This document shows, one piece after another, positions 43,931 through 55,660 of a DNA stretch of 64,000 bases. Position 1 is the first letter of the stretch, and each line of letters opens with the position of its first letter. The stretch lies in assembly GCA_010279815.1 (NCBI GenBank), contig QEOQ01000413.1, positions 138,990 to 202,989 on the forward strand, read 5' to 3'. A model generated the notes under the pieces. That model searched no databases. It saw only the letters and a list, made by a program, of their open reading frames with translations, and was not told where the DNA came from. The position numbers and the translations under genes were made by a program. This DNA is from Brachionus plicatilis. Lineage: Eukaryota > Rotifera > Eurotatoria > Ploima > Brachionidae.

Positions 43931-44112
43931 GAAAATAAAGTAAGTGAGGAACAAAATTTCAAAATTTAAAAACAATTTCTTTTCCTAATTTAAATCACGA
44001 AAAACATATAAATTTAGATAAGGTTGTAATTTAGTCATTTTTTTCTGTGTTTGACCAGATCCTTCCTTCCTTTCTGATGAAAAATATTCACCAGTTTTTA
44101 AATTCGGTAAAC

Positions 44113-44451
44113 AGTTCAGTCTATCCTGGGTATAACGAACTATTTGGGCCAAAAATTCGGTATTCGTTATATCGAGATTCCCATATAAAATGATAGGGAC
44201 AAAAAAAATTTAAAACCAAATTTTATTGATTAAAAAACTAAAATAAAAATGCGATAAAATAACAAAAAATCGGCAATAGATAGTTGTTTGGTAAAGCTAC
44301 TTTCATTTATAAAATTTTCAATATTAGACGACAAAATAGTAGAAATTGTAGAAGCATTAACGTTGTATTCTTTGGCTAGCTTTGAACTTGTTATTTTTTG
44401 TTCGGTATGTTTTTTTATAATTTCTATCTTGACTTCAAGGGAGAGGCTCAC
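44113..44451 (-). mobile_element. pogo-like element fragment with HTH domain
   Basis: The terminus CAGTCTATCCTGGGTATAAC with the subterminal phrase TATAACGAACTATTTGGGCC resembles pogo/Tigger ends. The minus-strand frame 44451-44230 begins MSLSLEVKIEIIKKHTEQK and SSKLAKEYNVNASTIST, the first CENP-B-type helix-turn-helix. The catalytic domain and the other terminus are missing. Confidence 0.65.
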
Positions 44452-45018
44452 GGTAAAATGACAATAATCAATAAAAATTTATTACTAATTAAACTATTAT
44501 TACTAATTAAACATGGTGATTTTGTTTAACATTCAATATAAAAACTATTATCTCATACTTACTTTAAGTGATCTACAATTTAATTAAAGATTCAATTAAA
44601 GGTTTAATTAGGAGGAGATTTAATTTTTGGATTTAAAAATTAAATTCATGTAAACAATAATTTATTAAAATAAAAAAAAAATAAAAACAACTCTGGTAAA
44701 TAATTTAATAAATTTAATCTTGATCCAAATAATTTGTAAATAAAATTTTTTTACCAAATAAAAAAGGTTTAAATGGATGTGTGTTATTTGGTAAAATTTG
44801 ATTAGCAAATTTTTAATTAGAAATGAAAATTCGAAATGTTCACCTGAAAAGTTAAAATTTAAGACAATTTTATTTTGACCAAAAAAAAATAGACAAATGT
44901 GTATTTGACATAAACAGATTTTAGTCTCGATTTTAGATTTTAGTAGTCAAGAAAAATTTAACACACTTTTCGACTTAAAAATATAGCTTGATTATTATCA
45001 CTTGACTTCACTTAACTT

Positions 45019-47725
45019 TTAATAAGATATTTGGAATGAAAAAATTATGGTAACGAAAAATAGCAAAAAATTTGAAATGTAATATGAATTAACAGATGAA
45101 CCTAAATCCACTTCACTATTTGATTCAATTATGATTGTTCCATTTTCTACCGTTCCTTGTTGACAATCCATTTTAACTTGATTTTGAAATTTTTCGCAAA
45201 TAATAATTTTAAGAATTCCATTTATGACTAATGTTTCGGTTGCTTAAAAAAAAATAATTAAATAAAAACATAAAACATTAGCTTCTAAATTATAAAATTG
45301 AATTATTTTTTGTGAAAATAGATAAATTTTTATTAATTTCTTTTTCTAAATTTTAATTGAGAATAAAAGCCAATTAAAAAAGAATGCAAGAATTTTTCAA
45401 TGAAGCCTATCTATTTATCTAGTTTCAATTGATTTCAATAAAAAAAGACTTGGTCGAAAGGAAAAGAGTCAAAGTCAAATCACATACATAACTTAAGAAT
45501 TGTTTTCTAACGTAAAATCATTTGACTAGACTTTTAAATTTTGACTTGAAATTTTTAAAAATAGAGAAATTTTTGTATAAAATAAAAACACTAAAATTTT
45601 AATTTTCTTAGTAAAGTAAGTTTTTAATTGTTTTTATAATGATCTAGGAATTTAAAGTTTTGTTTTTTTTAAACTAATTTCTTTAACTATATTACTCATG
45701 TCAAATGACTTAAATAAACTTTTGAAAAAATAAAAAAGGTTTTTTTAATAGCACAAAAGTCTAAAAAAAAACAGTGGTATGCCTTTCGCCAAAAATAGAA
45801 TATTTTTTCCATTTGGTAGACACTAGGCCTTAAGTTTGCTGTAAGGATTAAATTTATTTTTTTTTAATTATTTCATTTAAAATGCAAAAATTATGATTTC
45901 TATTTTCCCAATCAAAACATTTTTCAATTAATTCATAACTGCAAAAAAAAACTTCTTAAAAACTCAATATATTTATTTGTTTCCAAAAAATATTAATATC
46001 ATTTAGTGTAAAAATGGAAAAAAAAAATTCGAAAATTTCATAATAATTACTCAATTTTGTTTTGCTCTTTGAATAATCTTACGTAAGTTAAAGTTATTTT
46101 TGTGTTATATAAATTTGGCAAATATTACGTAAAATAAAGATTTATATCCTTTTTAAAATTAAGTAAATCTCATTTAAAATTTAAATTACCTTTCCGAATT
46201 CATTTTTATGATTAAATTCATTTTATTTTATTTATTTTTATTAGAAAAATTATTTTTTAAATCCTTTAGAAGTTTTTCAAAGACAAAGACAAGAAATTTT
46301 TTAAAGGTCTAAAAAATTTTAAATCATCAAATTTTACAATGAAAATAAAAGTGCTGGTGTCCGTGCAAGCGGACAGTGAACGGGCCAAAAATTTTAAAAA
46401 CCGTGATCGTGAGCGTATTAACCGTTTCAATTTTGGCGGGCGGACTTTGGCCCGTTAATATTGGCGGGCTAATTTTTGACCCGTTTAAAAACCTTTTAAA
46501 AATAAACGGGCGGTCCAAGAAACCGTCCTTATTCTGGCGGGCGGAACTTGGCCCGTTTATTTTTAAACGCTTATTAAACGGGCTAAAATTTGGCCCGTCA
46601 AAATAAACGGGCCAACAACCGTGATGAACCGCCCGTTTTTGGACCGGTTAGCTCTATTCGCGTCCAACACTAGAAAATAAATAAAGCGAGATTAAAACTA
46701 TTATCAATCTCAAAAATACAAGTAAAAGCTTAAAAATTTATAAATTAATCAAATTTTTACCAGAAATAACTGCCTTGGAAGTATTGATATTCAAATCAAA
46801 GCCGACCTTATTAGCCTCAGCTTGTATTAAACTTTCATCTCTTTTTAAGTTCTGGATAATTTTTAACACATTTTCATCAAGGGTTAATGCAGAATTAGCT
46901 GATGTATTAATATCAGTAATAAATCCAATTGAATATTCATCATTTCCTTCGCTAAATAAAACAGATAATTTTTTTTTTTAACAAATGGACAAATTACTTG
47001 GTAACATTAAAAGAAGATTCATATCCTATTGACTTCAACAAAGCTTGTTCAATATTTGTAACATTCACATCTTCTATGAACAGAATTCTGTCCAGCTGAA
47101 TTAGAACTCTTTTTACTGTTTGTAAACGCCTTTTTCTAACAATACCATTCATTTGTATTCTTGTATTAAAGGACGATGTGGGAATTTCATCAACTTTTAA
47201 AGTTGTTGAAATTGATGATGTTTCGGAAATCAAAAGAGACGATTGTATTGATTGATTGATTGAAGTTCTTACTGTCTGTGTTGTAAGAGCAACTGAATCA
47301 ATTGTCTCTCTATTTTTATTTGAAGATATAAAAGGAGAAATTCTTTCTTGTTCAGTTCCTTTAACTTCTGATGTTATTTTATGTTCTGAAACTCGGGTCA
47401 TTATTTTATTTGTTGTCTCTCCTTTTTTAGTCGAAAGATTAGTATTTGCTTGATCATTAGACGAATTTATATCTTCTCTTGTTTGTTCTTGAGTATAAAT
47501 CGTGATAGAATTGGTTGTACCTTGCTCTTTAGTATCTTTAAATAATTCATCAGTCTCTGTTTGCGTTTCGAAATCACCATTTGTGGTATCTTCGAATGTA
47601 ATTTCGTCACTTTCTTCATTAAAGTTAGTGGTTTCTTCTAATATGTAAATGGATCCAAATGAGCATTTAAAGATAAGACTAACTAGGAAAATTCGATTTA
47701 GAAGATTTTTAGCAAGTACTTTCAT
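45019..47725 (-). CDS. Secreted Ser/Thr-rich protein with predicted GPI anchor
   Basis: Three exons on the minus strand: 47725-46998, 46951-46761 and 45242-45019. Introns are 46 bp and about 1.5 kb, both GT-AG, phases 2 and 1 matched. The total is 1143 nt, 380 residues. The N-terminus MKVLAKNLLNRIFLVSLIFK is a signal peptide. Residues about 30-190 are rich in Thr, Ser, Glu and Asn (mucin-like, likely O-glycosylated). Next come a basic RKRRLQTVKRV, a possible processing site, and a folded-looking region with two Cys in exon 3. The C-terminus SSVNSYYISNFLLFFVTIIF ends in a hydrophobic tail without cytoplasmic residues, as in GPI signals. The long intron contains a hAT MITE. No known family recognised; a surface or cuticle role is inferred. 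Confidence 0.65.
46349..46672. mobile_element. hAT-type MITE, GC-rich, in an intron
   Basis: 324 bp. Ends AAGTGCTGGTGTCCG and CCAACACTA are imperfect inverted repeats. The 8 bp duplication GAAAATAA is perfect (46341-46348 and 46673-46680). The interior repeats CGGGCC / GGCCCG many times and is far GC-richer than its surroundings. ORFs across it are chance products. It lies in intron 2 of the GPI gene. Confidence 0.85.
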
Positions 47726-48270
47726 ATTAGATATTTTTTTTTGTTTTAGGGTAAATCTTACTTTTCATTTCGTATTTATAATATTTTTTTATTGTAAATA
47801 ATTAGTAATTCATTGTTAGATATTGTCTTTTCATCAACAAAAAACATATATGCATGATTATTGTTTAAAAAAAATCAATAACCTTTTGTTTTTTAAATCA
47901 AAATCATATTTTTACACCCATATAGAATAAGTTGTATCATTTTATACAATTGTCTTTTTAAATTATAAATTCTTTGAGAAAAGAATTCTTAAACAAGGTT
48001 TTCTTGATTTATATCATCAAACTATTGTTCATTCTAGGTTGTTTGTTTTAATGTTTGTTGGATTAAATTTTTCAAATATCTCTTATTTTCTTGCTAAACT
48101 ATTCAATTAAAATGTTTTGCAATACATACAATACAAAGAATTCTTAGAAACACATCGAACAAATATCGAGTGAATTGAATCATTTAAAACATTATAAATT
48201 GTCATTTCTTTTGACTATTTTAACAAATAGTTAACTTATTTTGAATTAAGTGAATATTTTTTTTCTTTAA
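47726..48270. other. Upstream region of the GPI gene
   Basis: AT-rich and likely contains the promoter. No element stands out. Confidence 0.35.
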
Positions 48271-48699
48271 CACTAGAACGCCCGGGGGTTTTTTAAACCC
48301 CTTTTTGATTTTAAAATGTCAATAAAAATTTTTCTAAGAGGAGTTTTGTCAAAATTTTTTTTTTCCCTAATTGAAAATGTGAATTTAATTATTATTTTAT
48401 TTTTGAAAATTAAAAATTATAATAATTTAATGTCATAAAAAAAAAATATACATAAACGCCCGGAGGGGGTTTTTTAAACCCCTTTAAAATTTTACTTTTT
48501 CTATCGCTTAAAATTAATAAATTCTTAGCATAAAATAATAATAACATAAATATTTAATGCATAAATAAATCATAATAAACTTAAATAAAACTTATTTTCC
48601 GCGAATATGCTTAATTTTTTGCTTGTATTTTAATTTAAAAGGGGTTTTTTAAACCCCCGCCGGGCGTTAACGGTATAAAAAAAATCGGGCGTTCTAGTG
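48271..48699. mobile_element. piggyBac-type MITE
   Basis: Termini CACTAGAACGCCCGGG and its inverse are flanked by TTAA on both sides (48267-48270 and 48700-48703), the piggyBac target site. The palindrome GGGGTTTTTTAAACCCC occurs three times, each beside CGCCCGG or CCGGGCG. No ORF. Confidence 0.87.
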
Positions 48700-48703
48700 T
48701 TAA

Positions 48704-49524
48704 AAAAATACTCGATATTTAAAAATCCAAAATCAAGCAAATAAATATTAACAAGAAAAATTAAGCATTTTGTATTTTTTTTGTTTCCTATTAATTGTTA
48801 AAATGTTTTTTAAATAAATGTAATAAAAAAATTGTTATTGCAAATAAAAGATACTAAGAAATTATTATATTGTGCGAAAAATTTTATTTTTTTGTCTTAA
48901 TTTTTAAAAGAAGTTTCGAATAAATTTAATAGAAGTTTAAAAAGAAAGTCTTTATAATGATTCATTTTCTTTAACTTTATCAAAAAAATGTACTTTAAAT
49001 ATAAAATAAAAACTTTACTTTTTAAATATTCAATTTTCTTTTGTTTTCTCAAAAATTTAAATTTCGCAAAATTGTATTGCATTCCTACAATTCTTTTGAA
49101 ATGGACAATTGAAATTTTAAAATATAAAAGACTGTGTAAATTTCAATTCATTGAATGTTTTTAAGAAAAAAAAACAAAGTAGAAAATTGAACGAAAATTT
49201 AACTTTCCAATTAAGCCTGTTATTGGCATGTTCTTCTTTAAAAAACTAAATTACTTATTTTTCACTAAATTTACTTAATGATAGTAATTAATACAATTGA
49301 TTTTAAATTTTATTTAATCAAAATAAAAATACAATTTTATCACAAAAATATTTGTTTTCAGACAAAAGTTCCAAATCAATAAACAAAAAATTATTGTCCA
49401 ACAAACCATTTACCGGCTTTTTTCTTTTTTCCAGAATTTTGTTTACAACCAATTATTGAGTCATAAAACTTTTCTGGTATTTTCAAAATTTTCTTAGCTA
49501 AGTATATTACCAGAATATGCTTAC
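48704..49524. other. AT-rich spacer
   Basis: No clear gene. A possible 48 nt plus-strand exon, interrupted by the hAT copy at 49525, reads LSILPEYAYIKAPR between ATTTTCTTAG and GTAAGT (49492-49524 plus 50287-50301). Confidence 0.3.
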
Positions 49525-50278
49525 TAGTGTTGTGAGTCGACTCGGAAAAAGTCGACTTTTTTTTCGACTAGTCGATTTTTCTGACAGTCGACTCGAAATC
49601 TTGTAAGTCGACTCTAGTCGACTAGTTTTTCTTTAAAGTCGACTTAAGTCGAAGCTTAAATCAAATAATTGAAATAAATTTTAAAATCAAATTTTATTTA
49701 TATTTTGATTGTCAATTTTATACAAAAAAATTTAAAGTTTAACATTTATATTAGTAACAATTAAGTAAAAAAAATGGATAAAAAGGATCACAAACTAATC
49801 AAACTAATCAAATTAATTGCACCCTAAAATTAATAACTTTTCGGCCAATTCAGGTTTTAATCTATTTCTACGACTAGTAATCAATTCAGCAGCTTTACTA
49901 AATAAACATTCTGAGGGCACTGAAGTAGCTGTAGTTGCAAATATTATTTTTGCAACTGAGTTTAAATTCGTAAAAAAAGAATTTTCACTATAGAAATTTA
50001 ATGGACATAAAAACTCAGTGACTGGATAATTAAAATAGTGACTTTAGTTTTATTGTTTGATATTAAAAGTCTTTTGTCTTAATTGTTAGAAACAATCGAA
50101 TCTAGTTTCGAATTAATTTTTTTAAGTTAACGCTTTTTTATTTTTGAAAAACGGCAAAAAAGTCGACTTTAGTCGAATTTAGTCGACTCGAGAAAAATAA
50201 AGTCGATTAAAGTCGACTCGAAAAAAAATTAGTCGATTACAGTCGACTTGATGATTTTCTAGTCGACTCACAACACTA
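49525..50278 (-). mobile_element. hAT element, copy B (754 bp)
   Basis: Same length and sequence as copy A but inverted. The 8 bp duplication ATGCTTAC (49517-49524 and 50279-50286) is perfect. I found one substitution versus copy A (GATCG in A, GATCC in B). It has the same hAT dimerisation fragment on the minus strand. Confidence 0.93.
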
Positions 50279-50411
50279 ATGCTTACATAAAAGCTCCTCG
50301 AGGTAAGTATAGCAAGTGCATGTTGAATGTATCCAATTTTCAGTTTTAACTTAACTTTTCTTATTTCATGATTTTATTACTTACAGTGATTAGTGAAAAC
50401 TTAAATTTTGT

Positions 50412-50595
50412 TTAATTTTTGGGGAATTTACAGTTGAAATATTCCTTTGTACCCTCAAATGCATCGTAACTTTTTGTAAGTTTCGATTTTGTTTTGACTT
50501 CAGTTTCGACAAATCTGGCCATCCTCATAACCTTCTCCATTTGAGAATTCCTTTTGTGGCTCGTCTAGGATGTCGTTCGCTTCAGGCTCAGTTGA
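50412..50595 (-). CDS. Orphan coding segment
   Basis: After an acceptor-like CATCCTAG the minus strand is open as SHKRNSQMEKVMRMARFVET and on to NCKFPKN, stop at 50412. An alternative frame upstream reads TEPEANDILDEPQKEFSNGE. It is GC-richer than its surroundings, so it is probably a real or former exon, but the frame and gene are unresolved. Confidence 0.3.
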
Positions 50596-50599
50596 GTAA

Positions 50600-51365
50600 A
50601 TTAAATGAAAAACGTCAATATCAATCAGTTTTTTAGTTTTTATCTAAAATAAGATAATTTTTGTATTCATTTCATAATTTTATACACAATAAGTAATTTT
50701 GTGTTGAATAATATTTGCTAGAAAAAATTAGCAATTTTATTTTTTTTTTAGGATTCTTGTTTAATGTTTCAGAAATATTAGTAAAAGAAATAATAATTAG
50801 CCTAGTTTTATTGCATTACTCTTTTAATGAAGTATAAATTACTGCACGTACATAAGTTTGAATGTTAATCCACAGATTTTTCCCTCTATATTTTCAATGC
50901 CGATTTCTCTGCATTGAACAAATTATATTAAAATTTAATAAAAAAAAATAATATGATTTAACAAAAAATATTAGAATTTATTTAAAGTCAAGTAAGGATT
51001 TTCTTTAATCAACTTCTAATTTAATTTGTCAAAATTTAAAATCATCTTATCAAAAATTACATTAATATTTTTTAATTTTTTTAATATATATTTTTAAGTT
51101 TTAACATTACCGTAAGTCAAATTTTTCCAATCTTTATTAAAGTAAAAAATCAAATATAAACCATGTTCAAAACAAGAATGGGATAAATGGGATATTTGTT
51201 ACCTTTTTCAGAATATGCGGAATTTGATAAAATTTAATTAATCGATTAGCTCAGAAGTTGCCAAAGCGCACATTTTTAAAATATGCTTTTGGAATACTTT
51301 TTTGAAATTTTACATTTTTAGATAGATTAAAAATTTTTAATCTAACTAAAAATGTAATTTTAGTC
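50600..51365. other. AT-rich spacer
   Basis: Nothing recognised. Confidence 0.3.
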
Positions 51366-51500
51366 CCTTAAAGTTAGCTTCTACCAGAACGGCTTCGATC
51401 AGAGACAGAACCAGTCTCTTCATATCGTTTCTTAGTTGAAGAGCCACATTTTGGAGATACACCTGACAACTTGGCTTTTTCTTTTTGCTTTTTTTCTCAA
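51366..51500 (-). pseudogene. Tc1/mariner transposase HTH remnant
   Basis: Minus-strand frame reads KAKLSGVSPKCGSSTKKRYE then ETGSVSDRSRSGR. The phrase R-Y-E-E-T-G-S-V-x-D-R-x-R-S-G-R is the linker/AT-hook-like segment after the first helix-turn-helix of Tc1 transposases. No catalytic domain or terminal repeats seen. Confidence 0.65.
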
Positions 51501-52269
51501 ATTTTTAGCAGACCCTAATTCTACCATTTATGTAGGCTAGACACATTTTTTTCACCCATTTTTTGCCAAATTAAAGATTTTTTGGTAATGTTATTTAGAG
51601 ACCATATGAGGAGTTTGAGAGTTTTTAAATTAAACAGTTAAAGAGCAAAATTTACTCAAATTTAGAAGTAATTTAAGAATTTATCATAAAGGCGTGAAAA
51701 AAGGTAGCAATGGTTGCTAAAACTTTTGAATTAACCTAATTTCTGAACTTTTGCACCGAGTTTTATTTTTTATTTTTTAGAGGAAGATTTTTCATTTTAA
51801 ATATTTAAAAGTTGATTATATTTTTATGCCGAGTGTCATATATCAAATTGTAGAGAAAAAAAAATTCTAGAAATTAATGCTTTTGTTTTTTTTCTTTATC
51901 ACTCAATTTTTCGTAAAATACAACAAATAAACAATTTAAGATATTTAAAAAAATCAATTTCTAAACTTTTGACACATACTGTATTAGTAATATTTTTTTT
52001 AAATGAATGAAAGAATAAATACTTATTGTATTAGCTAAAAAAAATTGTTATACATCAAATTCCAAATGAAAAAAAATACACTCAAGCTTCAAATAAATAA
52101 ATTGGTGAATATTTATCATAAATGATCTTTAAAAGATCTAATAAAACATTGTTTGATATTAAGAAAAAAACATAATTAATTTAATAGCTTACATATTTAA
52201 ATTTAAAATTCAAAAGATTTCTTGATGTCATGCATTTAAATAACTAGTCAAAATCAAACAAAATATAAA
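51501..52269. other. AT-rich spacer
   Basis: Nothing recognised; it may hold eroded Tc1 sequence. Confidence 0.3.
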
Positions 52270-52492
52270 AATGCCAAGCTTAAGTTCAGGAGAATCAATC
52301 TGTAAATTGTATCAACTGTTACATATTCTCAACTATCAATATACTGATTTTGAAATACTATGCAATAAATCTGCAAAATTCAAAAAATTAAGCATTTGGT
52401 TATTAAAACGTGTTTTGATCAAAGATGTTTTTCAAAATCAGCATATTGATAGTTGAGAATATGTAACAGTTGCTACAATTTACAGATTGATT
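52270..52492. repeat. Eroded GGCATTGTG-family MITE
   Basis: Inverted arms share GTAAATTGTATCAACTGTTA / TAACAGTTGCTACAATTTAC and ATTCTCAACTATCAATAT and its inverse. The outer termini are gone. Confidence 0.65.
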
Positions 52493-53018
52493 CTGCTGAA
52501 CTTTTTAATTTCGAACAGCTTTACTTATTTTCCAAACTATCTTTTATTAGTAGCTTGCATTATAACCCATTGGCTTCTTACATTTTTGAATCAATATGTA
52601 TAGATACCCCTCCTCTTATGAATGCTAAAAACAAATCATTTAAGCATGACAAAGCCACCCTTGAAAAATATTTTAATAAAGATATAATGTTTATAAAAAA
52701 TAATATAAATCAACTAAAAGTGGCTCTAAAATCGGAACTAGAATTTAATGACGGTTTAAATGACTCAATAAAGCTATCCTTAGAAAATCTTAGGTTCAAG
52801 CACTATAGGATCTTACTTAAAAACCTAATAAAAGCTTTTTAGTAATGGTCTCATTATTCTTGGACTCGATCAATCGGATAACTATATACTTGGTTATCAT
52901 TTTTTCTTATTCTCAAATTGTATTTTTTCTATTTAAAAACTTTTTATTGCATAATATTTAAATTTTACTTCTCCAAAATGGAGGTTAATTGCTAATCAAT
53001 AAATAAATAAATAAATAT
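52493..53018 (+). mobile_element. LINE 3' end (C-terminal ORF and AATA tail)
   Basis: The plus-strand frame ends 52842 with a leucine/lysine-rich C-terminus (SLENLRFKHYRILLKNLIKAF-like). It is followed by a 3' region with the hairpin CTCCAAAATGGAG and a tail (AATA)n at about 53000-53018. The hairpin plus A-rich microsatellite end is typical of LINEs. The upstream RT is missing. Confidence 0.45.
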
Positions 53019-54078
53019 AGAGAACACAATGTTCACGTTTTAATTGTTCACATTTCTAAAAAGAAGTTATTTGTGCTGCGAAAAAAATGCTTTTTATTGC
53101 TAGAATTAAATATCATTTATGAGAATAAGTCTTTTTAAAATATCCTACTCGTATTGTTTTATAAATAATTTTTGCCTTTGTTTTATAAAAATAAATATTT
53201 TCAAAAATTATCAAAAATTAAAAAAATGAAAAATAGGCTCAATAAAAATAAAGGTAAAATTTAGGTCCAATTAAAATCAATTAATTGATCAAATTTTTTC
53301 AAATCAAAAAAGTCTTAAAAATATCTTAATTTAGAAAAATTATTCTTTTATTCAATAAAATATTCTTTTCCTCTTTTTAAAATTAGTCATAATCCATCAA
53401 AATCTTTAAAAATGAAAACGAATATATTGAAAATTTTTTCGAAAGATTAAATTGTTTCAAATTGATCAATTCAAATAATTCTTATTTCTGATTAATTTTT
53501 TATTTTATTTTAAAAAATAAAAAAGGCATTAAATAAAAAATATCATCAAAAGTTTAAAAGAATGAAAATGACTGCTATAAATTTCCTCGTAATATATCTT
53601 AAATAAAAACCTAAACGAACATCGAAATGTCTGCTAACAGATTATAGGAGTCTTTGTAAAAAAAGTTATTTTTAATTGTCTTTTTTAAATAAACTCAAGA
53701 AAATAATGATTTTTATCTCAAGATTTATTTAAATTTATTTTAAGGTCAAACAGAAGTGAAGTGTTTTTGGAGTTAAAAAAAAAAACCCAATAAGTAGTCG
53801 AGTATTTTTTAAAATTTTTCATCATTTTAACCTTTGAATTTCGATTTTTTATAATACTCCTTAATTTTTGTACCCGCACCTAAATACGAAACTCATATTT
53901 TTGTAATCAAAAAAATAATTAAAATTATTTATTTATTTTAAAATTTTTTTAATTTTTACCCCAGCTCTTAAAACCAAAACCTAAATTTAGCGCTCTCGTA
54001 GATTTTATTTTTTAACGCTGCTCTTGATCTGATTTTTGGGTATAAACCCTGGGTCTATTTTTGATTTTTGGTTATAAA
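53019..54078. other. AT-rich spacer
   Basis: No gene or repeat end recognised. Confidence 0.35.
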
Positions 54079-54204
54079 CGATGCACTTAAACCCGAATAC
54101 CAGGTTTAAAGACATGTTCTTCTTATTAATATCATTATAACATGGGTTAGATGGTAGTCGGCGCATGGTTTAAAACCTGATATTCGGGTTTAAGGGCACG
54201 CATC
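54079..54204. repeat. Hairpin MITE, CTTAAACCCGAATA arms
   Basis: Arms GATGCACTTAAACCCGAATA and TATTCGGGTTTAAGGGCACG-type inverse, continuing through CCAGGTTTAAA / TTTAAAACCTG. Confidence 0.7.
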
Positions 54205-55115
54205 TTACTGCAAGGATAAACGGTACTTATTATGATGTTTCAGGAAAATTTTTATCGCTTGTTGAATGATCTAAATGTTTTATATTTAAAATTTTTGATG
54301 ATTAAAAGAAAAATAATTTTTTTATTCTTACTTATGATGCTCTTTAAAAGTTCTTTAAAAAGCAGTGGAGTACTCTATTTGTATCCAATTACCGATTGCA
54401 AAATTAAATCCTAAAAATTAACTAAATGTACTAATGAAATATTAATAATTAATTTTGCTTTTTTTTAATTTATATGAATGAATTTAAAAGAAAAATATTT
54501 TGCTAATTCTAACCATAAAAAAACATAAGTCTGGTTTTAACGACCAATTTTTTAAAATCGGTCAATATTTTTCAAAATCTCCAATGATAAAAACAATGTT
54601 AAAAAGAAAATACTTAGTCTTATAAAATTTTTGCTTTGAATTTTTTACATAGTGTTTTTCACGAGAAAAAAAAATTCTGTTACTAAAAATTTTATCCTAA
54701 AATATTAATTTTTTTAAATAATAGTTTTGGTTTAAGAATTTTGCTTTTTCAACACGTTCAACATTCGAAGACAATTAAATTAAATAAAACTTGTTTTAGA
54801 TTTACATTTTATTTAAATGATGAGAAAAATTTATTAAAGTTTCTTTATAAAAAAACGAAGTTTTTGTACTTGAATGAATAATACAAGATTAAAATTTCAC
54901 TTATTCTAAAGTTATCCGTCCAAATTCCTATTTAAATAAAAAATTAATAAAAATTAATTTTAATTTTTTTAAATCTGAATTAAATCTTCCTTAGAGAAGG
55001 CAAAAAATTATTTCTTGAATTTTTGAATTTATCCCATAATTTTATTTAATTATGATTTAAAAATAATAAAATTGAATTAAATACTGTTAATTTTAATTAT
55101 AATCGCCTTATATAG
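54205..55115. other. AT-rich spacer
   Basis: Nothing recognised. Confidence 0.35.
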
Positions 55116-55660
55116 GGCAAATTGAAGTTTCACATCAAATTTTAAGATCAAAACGATCATTTAAAATTTCAAAACTTAATTAAACTAATGATTTTGATAA
55201 TTTTTAAGAAATAAATACTAAACATTACTAGACATGTTATGTCTAATAAAGGTTCATTATCAAATAAACATCAAAGTGATTGATCTCTAATTTATTTACC
55301 ATAAACAATCAATAATTTAAATAATTCAAGTTAAGTTAATTCACAAATTCAAATTTATAACTTTTATATCCATTCATTCAAACTGAAAAAATTCTATTAT
55401 TCTACTTAAATAAATTTTAAATTTTAAAACAGTTAATTTTTTTGTCTTTAAAAGTAAGTTTTCATTAAAATCAATTAAAATATTTAAACCTTTTAATGTT
55501 CAATAAAAAGGGACATTTTAAGATTTTAAATATGAAAATAAACTTGACATGACATGTCAAGTAATTGCTTTTGAAAAAATTTATTTTTTCTCTTTTATTA
55601 ATAAAAATATTTCAATTTATATTTTGATCTTTTGATCTTGATCTTAAACTTCAATTTGCC
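55116..55660. mobile_element. MITE, full-length copy of the 37765 family
   Basis: Starts GGCAAATTGAAGTTTCACAT, ends CTTAAACTTCAATTTGCC. The 8 bp duplication TTATATAG lies at 55108-55115 and 55661-55668. About 545 bp, like the 37765 copy. Confidence 0.87.

Noticed and set aside
46376..46606. 76-residue ORF in GC-rich DNA
   Set aside because: It lies wholly inside a hAT MITE with a perfect 8 bp target duplication. The frame follows repeated CGGGCC units and is not protein-like.
54232..54414. 60-residue hydrophobic ORF
   Set aside because: No family resemblance, no splice context and AT-driven Leu/Phe/Ile content. Not supported as a gene.
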